From Candidatus Ozemibacter sibiricus (GTDB lineage: Bacteria > Muiribacteriota > Ozemobacteria > Ozemobacterales > Ozemobacteraceae), in the NCBI GenBank assembly GCA_003327425.1, contig QOQW01000002.1, positions 159,972-223,971 on the forward strand: a stretch of 64,000 bases of DNA, written 5' to 3'. This document shows positions 8,854 through 17,500 of the stretch, one piece after another. A program made the translations under genes and the position numbers. The number at the start of each line of letters is the position of its first letter. Position 1 is the stretch's first letter. A model generated the notes under the pieces. That model was not told the DNA's origin, did not search any database, and saw only the letters and a program-made list of their open reading frames with translations.

Positions 8854-9924
8854 GTGTTGCTGTCCGTCCTCACGTCCTTCGTCCTGGCTCTCATCATCGG
8901 GCCTCGCGTGATCGCCAACCTGAAGCAGCGGCAGATCGGCCAGACCATTCGGGAGGAGGGCGTCCAGGAGCACAAGAAGAAAGCCGGCGTGCCCACCATG
9001 GGCGGGCTCATCTTCCTCGTGCCCATGGTCATCACCATTCTGACCTATGCCAGCCTCAATGCCTACGTCGGCCTGGCTCTGCTGTTGGGATTGGGCATGG
9101 GCTTGCTGGGCATGATGGATGACCTGACCAAAGTCATCAAGGCCAGATCGTTGGGCCTGACTCCTCGCCAGAAATTGGCTGGCCAGATCGTGCTCGGCCT
9201 GGTCGCCGCACTGGTGCTGCGCTACCTGCCGGGATTGCGCCAGGAATTGCCCCTGCCCGCCAGCGCCAGCGGCGGCAACCTGCTGCTGCCTCCCAGTTTC
9301 ATCCAGGTGCCGATCTGGGGAGTTGTCGATGTGGGCCTGCTCTACCTGCCCTTCGTCACCTTCGTGGTCGTGGCCTTCACCAACGCCGTCAACCTGACCG
9401 ACGGTCTGGATGGACTGGCGGCCGGAACGGTCGGGGTGAGCGTTCTGCCGTTTCTGGTCATCGCCTGGGTGACCGGTCACCTCGTCTTCGCCCGCCATCT
9501 CGGGGTGGCCTTTGTGCCAGGGGCAAGCGAACTGGCCATCGTCTGCGCCTCGTTGTTCGGGGGATGCCTGGGATTCTTATGGTTCAACGCCCATCCCGCC
9601 GAGGTGTTCATGGGCGATACGGGCTCGATGGCTCTCGGTGGCACGGTGGCGGCTCTGGCCATCGGCACCCGCACCGAGCTTTTCTCGGTGGTCATCGGTG
9701 GGCTGTTCGTCATCGAGGCGCTATCAGTGATCCTGCAGGTCAGCTATTTCAAATGGACCCACGGGCAGCGAATCTTCCGCATGAGTCCGATCCATCATCA
9801 TTTCGAGTTGACCGGCTGGCCGGAAGAGAAGGTGGTGATCCGGTTCTGGATCATCAATCTGATGCTGGCCCTCACGGGGCTCGCCCTGTTCGCCAGCCGG
9901 CTCTTCTCGGGGCCCCAGGGCTGA
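8854..9924 (+). CDS. mraY: Phospho-MurNAc-pentapeptide transferase MraY
   Basis: 356 residues from the GTG at 8854. This integral membrane enzyme transfers phospho-MurNAc-pentapeptide to undecaprenyl phosphate, giving lipid I. Family motifs are complete: AGVPTMGG, the MMDDLTKV aspartates, NAVNLTDGLDGLA, FMGDTGSMALGG and PIHHHFELTGW, spread over about ten transmembrane helices. The start is uncertain: the only good Shine-Dalgarno (8806-8811) is too far upstream for GTG 8854 and best fits an ACG codon at 8818, which would add LSAIIPALSIR and complete the first helix. This is the last gene of the cluster; murD, ftsW and murG do not follow. Confidence 0.93.
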   Translation: MLLSVLTSFVLALIIGPRVIANLKQRQIGQTIREEGVQEHKKKAGVPTMGGLIFLVPMVITILTYASLNAYVGLALLLGLGMGLLGMMDDLTKVIKARSLGLTPRQKLAGQIVLGLVAALVLRYLPGLRQELPLPASASGGNLLLPPSFIQVPIWGVVDVGLLYLPFVTFVVVAFTNAVNLTDGLDGLAAGTVGVSVLPFLVIAWVTGHLVFARHLGVAFVPGASELAIVCASLFGGCLGFLWFNAHPAEVFMGDTGSMALGGTVAALAIGTRTELFSVVIGGLFVIEALSVILQVSYFKWTHGQRIFRMSPIHHHFELTGWPEEKVVIRFWIINLMLALTGLALFASRLFSGPQG

Positions 9925-9983
9925 TCTACGCTCGCTTCCCGAACGGCACTCACGATCTGAGCAGGGGCTTTTGATTCAGAATG

Positions 9984-10005
9984 AAAAAACCCGGCACCTG
10001 CCGGG
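9984..10005 (-). terminator. Intrinsic terminator of the DUF4382-like lipoprotein gene
   Basis: Read on the minus strand, a 7-bp GC-rich stem (9990-9996 with 9999-10005) is followed by six T. It lies 46 bases beyond the stop of the minus-strand gene at 10051. The stem would open slightly because the loop is only two bases. Confidence 0.7.
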
Positions 10006-10050
10006 AAAAGCAATTGGGATGTTTGGATGTAGAACAGGTCTTCAGAAAGC

Positions 10051-11466
10051 TTACCGGTAGTAGATGGTCATCTGGATATTGGACAACTGGAGATCGGCGA
10101 GAGAGAGATTCTTGGCAGCCAAGTAGTAGAAACTGCTGGGGTTGTTGCGGACATAGTCGGTGACATTGACCACGTAGCGGGTCGCCGGAGTGGTGGAATA
10201 GTATTCCCCGATGAACTGACCCAGGGTCGCATTGTTGCCGACCCACCACCCACCGAGGTTCGTGATGATCTGGACCTGCTGCGAGGAACTGAGGAAAGTG
10301 TGGAAGCGGCCGATCCCTGGAGCATGGTAGGCGGCCTCGAACGCCAATTCGACCTTGGTGAACGCCAGACTGACGAAATCGATGGTGACCGGAGTCTCGA
10401 GGGCGACTTCCCCATAAAGGCCTTTGGCGTCAGCTAGAGGATAGCGCTCGGAGAACCATCCCGTGTTGGCAACTGAGCTCTGAATGACCGCGGGGTTCAT
10501 TTCTGCCTGAACCTCGCTTACTTGACCGACCGCCACCTCGACCGTAAAGGATTTATCTAGATAATCGGGATGGGCAAGGGAGAGGGAATAGTTGCCAGGA
10601 GGGAGGTCTTTGAAGGAGAAGGTACCGGCGGCGTCGGTGGTCGCCGACTGGGTGACCGGACCAGTCAAAGCGACCATCACCCCTGAAAGTGGAGTCTTTT
10701 TCACGTAGTCCCCGACCGAACCAGAAATGTCACCAGTGGTAACGGCCGGGGGAGAGGACCGGGGAACCAGGGTAGAGGAAATACGGACGATCGGGATGAG
10801 AATGAACTGAGGATCTTTATGTTTACCTCTCTCTCTAACCAATGTATGCATGAATTTGATGGTCAGTTCAGTGTCATAACCATCTTTGATTTCGAATTTT
10901 CCAAGGAATCGAATGCGATTCGAAGGAATTTTTACAGGATAAGATTTTCCTGATTCGACCACACGACCGCTTTCAACTCGGAATTCGAGGTAGTTATAAG
11001 ACCCTGGGGGGAGTTCCAATTCGGCCAACAAGAGAGAAAGAGCCTCGGGCGATTTCAGATCGATTTCTTTCGGGGGGAGAGGGACGGGGAAAGGTTTCCC
11101 GGAAACTTGCTTGACCTTGGCATCTTTCAGCACCAAATACAAGTTATCGACGGATTTGCAATGGAACCTCAATCGGAATCGCCCACCGAGGAGACGGCCA
11201 AGCCCTTCTTTCGCCTTTAGCCGGCATTGATGGGGAGGAGCGGCATAGGAATACTTCCTGGCCGGGACACTAGGCAAGCCTGATTTGGCCATCACTTTAG
11301 CCCCGGCCACCTCCGCTGGTACCGCTTCGGCCAGGAGCACGCTTTCTTCCTGCATAGTAGGATTCACCGCCAGGGGATTGCCCCCGCCACTGGTGAAACA
11401 ACCAGCGACAAAGGGCAGCACGACCAGAGTTGCCAACAGGATGGCGCTTCTGCTAGTGTACCTCAT
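10051..11466 (-). CDS. Exported lipoprotein with DUF4382-like and carboxypeptidase-regulatory-like domains
   Basis: 471 residues. The ATG at 11466 is preferred because GGGGAGG precedes it and it begins a lipoprotein signal peptide (MRYTSRSAILLATLVV, then LPFVAGC with the lipobox Cys near residue 22). Residues ~85-235 resemble DUF4382: a ladder ending in ELPPGSYNYLEFRVESG. Residues ~255-345 form an Ig-like regulatory domain of the carboxypeptidase type (GDISGSV, TDAAGTFSFKDLPPGNYSL). The C-terminal ~120 residues are beta-rich and unassigned. It is divergent from the giant Ig protein, with ~105 bases between them, so the two may act together at the cell surface. The middle of the gene is lower in GC than the rest of the window. 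Confidence 0.7.
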   Translation of the reverse strand: MRYTSRSAILLATLVVLPFVAGCFTSGGGNPLAVNPTMQEESVLLAEAVPAEVAGAKVMAKSGLPSVPARKYSYAAPPHQCRLKAKEGLGRLLGGRFRLRFHCKSVDNLYLVLKDAKVKQVSGKPFPVPLPPKEIDLKSPEALSLLLAELELPPGSYNYLEFRVESGRVVESGKSYPVKIPSNRIRFLGKFEIKDGYDTELTIKFMHTLVRERGKHKDPQFILIPIVRISSTLVPRSSPPAVTTGDISGSVGDYVKKTPLSGVMVALTGPVTQSATTDAAGTFSFKDLPPGNYSLSLAHPDYLDKSFTVEVAVGQVSEVQAEMNPAVIQSSVANTGWFSERYPLADAKGLYGEVALETPVTIDFVSLAFTKVELAFEAAYHAPGIGRFHTFLSSSQQVQIITNLGGWWVGNNATLGQFIGEYYSTTPATRYVVNVTDYVRNNPSSFYYLAAKNLSLADLQLSNIQMTIYYR

Positions 11467-11570
11467 GATCTGGCCTCCCCAGGTGGTGAAATGATGGCTT
11501 GGCAAGCTGGAAATTGCAAGAACCGTACCCAGCTGGCGTCGGCGCCTCTGGCCGCTGAAAGCCTTTATTG

Positions 11571-14500
11571 ATGAGGGTTTTTGCACACCCGCACGGTTCT
11601 CTGGGCGGCCGCGTAGGGATAATTTCCCTGCTCCTAATTTCCGTGTTAGGGATTTTTTCCCCGGCTGTTCGGGGAGAGAAGGTGGTTACCTATGCCACCT
11701 CCTCCAGTGACCTTCTCGTAGCCTCTTTCACCCTGTCCTCCGTCCCCGAATTTCAAGGACGACGGGTGTTCATCGACAAACTGACATTCAACGCTTCAGG
11801 GGCATTCTTCACTCTCACTCCCGTTCCCGCGTCTACGACCCCATACCCACCCTGGATCGAGCGGTACCCTATTGATGCCCCCTGGGCAGCAGCGGTGACC
11901 TCGACCACGACGAATCTTAGCCACCTAACCCCTATGCAGATGGGCCAGGTTCCCGAAGATTCGGCAATGGTTGCCCTGCGGGGACGCTTTATTATTTCCC
12001 GGAATGATTTTTTGACCAATGAAATCTGGGTCACCATTTTTTCTGATCAATCGAAGCTTTTCGAAGGCCCCTCCGAATATTCATTTAAAGCATCTCCCGG
12101 CCCGGTGGGAAACATTCTCCCACATGCTCTGGTCATCACAAAAACCCGCTGTTATCTTCTCTGGCATGCTCCTGGGCAGCAAATCAAGGGGTGTTTTTTC
12201 TCCCACCCTTCAGCGATTACCCAATTTGATCTAGGAGTGACCGACGCTTCGGCGTTATATGGAGTAACAGGGATTTCTGCAACAGACGGATGGAATGAAT
12301 GGGTGGTCGTCGGTTATCCCAAGACAGACAATGATCTAGCAATAAGGGCCTTCCCTGCAACCGATTCCATTCTAGCCAACGGCTCTCCGCCAGGAAGAAC
12401 AGATTCCCCTCTCATTCCTGTCGCGACTTTGACTTGCAGCAAGGTCGTCATGGTCCAGAATCCTCGCACTCGACAGGTTTTCGTGGGATATACCAATCCC
12501 ACCAATCAATTTGAAAGCTATGTTGCCACCTTTTCACCTACAGGGATCCTCACTCCCACAGAAGGTCCAACATTGATCAGCCTATCTGGCTCTCCCACGC
12601 CTTCCAATTCCACCCTTGAACTCGCCGGATGTACGAATTTCGAGACGTTCCTGGCCATCAACCGGGGGACAAGCCTAACCGGATTCAGCCGGCGAAGCAC
12701 TTTCGAATTCGTTCGTACCTTTCCTGGCGATACCCCCTATCCGTCTTGCTTCCAATTCAAAACTGCTGGTCGGGATTATCTGGGGCTTCTCATTTTTGAA
12801 AACTTCAATCAGATGAGTTTCTTCCATCGGCCCCTCATCTATCCCTCCGCAGGAGCGTGGAATCCGCAAACCAAGGAAATCTATCTGGAAGGCCCGCCTT
12901 GGCCAGGCACACCCGTCACCGTCGAAGTGACCTTCCCTGAGCTGGCCACTGGACAATGCCAGGTTTCCGCCGCCAATGCGGCAGGTGGCATGATCGCCCT
13001 GGAGAACGCGGTCGGCGTGATCGCCAGTCAGAGCCTGGCCACGTTCACCCTGGCCTTCGATATGGACATGCGCCAGGCCTCGTATTCCGAATGGGTCGGG
13101 TCTTCCCCTGGCCACTTGATTCGACTGCTCGGCCCCGGCGACCAGCCGGCGTCCATCACCTACCGCAGCGGAACCGCTCGCACGATTTCGATCGGCTTGC
13201 TGGCCGACCTCGCCCTTGAGACGACGTACAGATTTTCCATCGCCAGCGGTGTGATCACCCCCTCAGGCACCCAGCTCTGGGGGCCGGCCACCCTCTCTTT
13301 CACCACCCAAGCCGGGCAGACAAGCACCCTCGCCAGCGAAGTCGTGAGCCTGACCACGTTCAGCGATGCCGCACGAACCATCGTCATTCCCGATGGTTCT
13401 GAAATCAATGCCACCACGACGCTGTACTTCCGAATGTCCGCGCTCGATCCCGCACCCAACACGTTCGATGTAGCGACGTTAACGGTGTCTCGCAACGGAT
13501 CACCCCTGGGAACTCTTCCCCTGGAGCAACCCGTCATCGCCACCACCTCATTTTTCGGCACCACAACGACGTCGGTCCCCTGGGGGGGCAATCACACTCT
13601 GCGGTTCGAGACTGCCTCTCCGACCGTCGCCAATACGTTCACCGTGACCTTCCCAGGATTGGTTTCGCACACACCCGAACCCGGCTCGACCGGCGTTCGC
13701 CTCGACACACCGATCGTGCTGACCTTCACCGAGGCGATGAGCCCTGCCACCATCAACTCAGGCACCATCAGGCTGCATCGCTCCGGCACGCCGGTCTCCT
13801 TCGTGGTTTCTTCGATCGTCGGAGCCACCGTGACGCTGCGACCTGACGATATCGAAACCAACCGACTGCGCCCCGAAACCACCTACACCCTCGAGGTCGG
13901 GAAATGGGTCACCGACCTGGTTGGCAATCCCTTCGTGCATTCGCCGGCCACGTATACGGCGACGTTCACAACGCAGGCCTCGCAGACACCGCCGCTCTCG
14001 ATCTCGAGCGTGAGTTTGTTCGCCGATGCCGCCTTCACCCAACCGCTGGCCGCCGAGGCCGATTGGTTCGCCACCGGCACGGTCTACATCCAGATGGTGG
14101 GGGCGGATGGCGAACCGCTGACCCGCGATTCGACCGTAGCCTCGATCAGCGGCAATACGTTCGTGACGTTGACCGAGATCGCTTCAGCTTCCGGCATTTA
14201 TCGCGGATCGTACACGTTCGCGGGGTGGCCCGACCGGGTTCCTCTGCGGGTGCAATCGGTGGTGACCCCGACGGCCAGCCAGGCGCTGCTGATCACCTAT
14301 CCGCGGTTGAGCCCGCAGGTTCCAGCGTCGGACAGCACCGATGTTCCCGTCGGCACCACCATCCGGATCCGAGCGGATGAGGAGCTGGCGGCCGGCACGG
14401 TGACCGGCACCGCCGCCCGCCTGTTGCTCGGGGGCACCCCGGTCAGCGCCACCGTCTCGTATGATGGCGGCGCGCGGGAAGTGGTCATCGATCCCACGGC

Positions 14501-17500
14501 CGATCTGGTCAGCGAGGGTGTGTATACCGTCCAGGTGGAAGGCGTGCGCGACACGTTCGACAATCCGCTTCTGCAGCCACTGGTCTTCACCTTCCAGGCC
14601 GCCGATGTCATCCGCCCGACCTTGGTGGGACAGCTTCCGCCGGCGGGCGCGACCGGAGTCACCATCGACCAATGGATCCGGCTGACGTTCTCCGAGCCTA
14701 TCTTGCCGGCATCAGTGAATGCCAGCCATGTGCGGCTGTTGCGCAATGGCAGTCTGGCCTCTTTCATCCTGTCTACTTCCGGGGCCACGGTGACCATCGA
14801 CCCCGATGATGCCCCCGACGGCGGCCTGCGCGTGGAAACGACGTATCGAGTCGAGGTCGGCCCCGGCGTCACCGATCTCAAGGGGAATCCCTTCTTCAAC
14901 ACCCCTGCCACCTACGCCACCATCTTCAGCACCCAAGATGCCCACACGCCTCCGCCAACCATCGATTCGTTCTCTCTCTATCGTGATCCGCTGCGCCTGT
15001 CGGGGTATCCGGCCAATGCCGCCATGCCGGGAACGGCGGCGGTGTATCTGAAAGTCACCGGCACCGACGGCGCCACACAGACCCGAGATGTGACGACCGC
15101 CACGTTGCGCCTGTCCTGGAGTGGAACACCTATCACCATTCCATTGATGGAAACAGCTTCCAACTCAGGGGGACTCTATCACGGTGAATTCTTCCTCGCT
15201 TCGCTTCCGGTGTATGGATTTCCCAGCCCGGCCCCGCCCGCTCCGGTCGGCACCCTGAGCTGGATTCCCAACATCCAACCCGGGCTGGCCGCCACCTCGA
15301 CCGTGCGCTTCCCCGCCTGGGTGCCTGCTGCCAGCCGCCTGGAAACCCTGGCAGGAACGACCCTGGCGAGCGGGGCCAGCGGCGTCCGCCTCGACACCAC
15401 GATCGACCTCGGCTTCGATTCCGAGATCGATATCGACTCGATCACCCCCACCGCCTTGCGTTTGACGACCGGCGGGGCGCCGGTGCCCTATTCCATCACC
15501 TGGGACGCGGGAGGAAGCCTGGTGACAGTGATCCCTGATGACTGGCTCCTGCCCGGCACCACGTATCAGATGGAAGGCCCGTATGCCGCCTCTGGACTGC
15601 GCAATCCTCAAGGGAACCCACTGGCGCAGCCCTTCGCCTTCACCTTCCAGACCCAGGCCTCGCAAACTCCGCCCGTGAGCATCCAGCGCGTCACCTTGTA
15701 CAGCAACAGCGGATTCACGCCCGCCAGCCGTCTGGCAACTGGGGCCGATTATCCTGCAACCGGAACGGTCTACATCGAGATGGCCGGGGTCGATGGCTCG
15801 CCACTCACCGTCGATCGCACCATCGCCTCGCTGTCGACCGGCGTGCAAGTACCGCTGACGGAAACCGGGGCAGCGACCGGCCTGTTTCGGGGCAGCAGCT
15901 CGTTTGCGGGGTTGCCCGATCGCTTCGCCCTGACGGTGCAATCGCTGGTGTCCCCGACCGCCAGCCAGAGCCTGTTCGTGACCTATCCTCGACTGACGCC
16001 CCTCATTCCCGCTTCGGGTGCTTCGGCGGTCTCGGTGTTCACGACCGTGGTCATCGAAGCCGATGAGCCGCTTGATCCCGATTCCGTGTCGACCGCTGGA
16101 ATCAGGATTCTGGCGGGGGGAAGTCCGGTGGCGGCCGGCTTGTCCTATGAGGCTGCGACCAGGCGCTTGATCCTGACGCCTGCCGCGGCGCTTCCCTATG
16201 CCACGACCCTGGTGGTGGTGGCCAGCGGAGTTCGCGACCTGGTCGGCAACCCCCAGGCCACGCGGTTGGCCTTCCAATTCACGACCCAGGCCACGTCGTT
16301 GCCCCCCACCACCATCACGGCGCTGCGGGTGGCCACTTCCCCGACCTATCTGCCCGCCCTGGCGCCCGACACGGCCGTCGGGCCCGGTCAGCCCCTCTAC
16401 ATCGAGGTCGAGGGGACCGACCGCTCGGCGACCACCGTCGATTATACCGATGTCGAGCTGCTTTCCGATCTGCGGCCAGATGTCGCCACGGCCACCCTCA
16501 TCGAAGTCGGCGGCAACAGCGGGGTGTTTCGCGGCTCGCTGAACGCTTTTCCGGAAGAAGGGGCGAGACTGACCATCCGTTCGGTCACCGATCCGACCTA
16601 TCGCCTCGACCTGCGAACGCTGGCCAGACCGAGATTCGCAGTGCTCGATCCGGCCTCGGGGTCGAGCGATCTGCCGCTCGACACTTTGTTCACCATCACC
16701 ACCACCAAGCCGGTCGATCCGGCCACCGCCCTGGGAGCGACCCTCTCCCTGGTCGACCAGACCGGCGAGGTAGTAGCGAGCGCCACCTGGGTGACACCGA
16801 CCCGGTTGGTGGTGGAAGGAGCGCTGGCCACCGCCAGCCCCGTCCACCTGGGTATCAGCGGATGGCGAGACACCGATGGGTTGGCGTTCCCCGATCTGCG
16901 GGCCGATTTCACGACGCGAGCCGCGTCGTTCTCCCGCCTGGAAGTATTCAGCGACGCCGCCTGGAGCGCGCCAGTCGCCTCGGGCAGCACGATCGAACCG
17001 GGGGTCACGCTGTGGGTCAGACTGACCGGCCGCGATCTGCGCACCCGTCAGATCGAAACCACCACGGTGCAAGTGCGTACCGGGCCGGCCAGCGCCCTCT
17101 CTTTCCCCCTTACCGAAACGGCGGGCGGCCGCTTCGAGGGCACCGTGACCGCGCCTACCCAAGCCGCCGTGGCGTTCGCCATCGTGCCGGTGGCGGCTCC
17201 CAGCCTGGCGCAGACCTTCCGAACGATGGAAGAGTTCGCCGTCACCTCGGTCACGCCAGCCAGCGGAGCGACCGGCGTGCCGGCCGACACCTGGCCGACC
17301 TGGACCTTCTCGCATCCGCTGACCCCGGCGTGGGATCCAACAGCCCCCGGAGGATGGTTCCAACTGACCAAGACCTTCTCGCCAGGCGGGTTGCCGCTGG
17401 GCGTTCCCGTGGAAGCCACCTACACCATCTCGCTCGATCGCCGGCAGGTCGAACTCCGGCCGTGGGCGATCATGGAACTGCTGGCCGAGTACGAGCTTCG

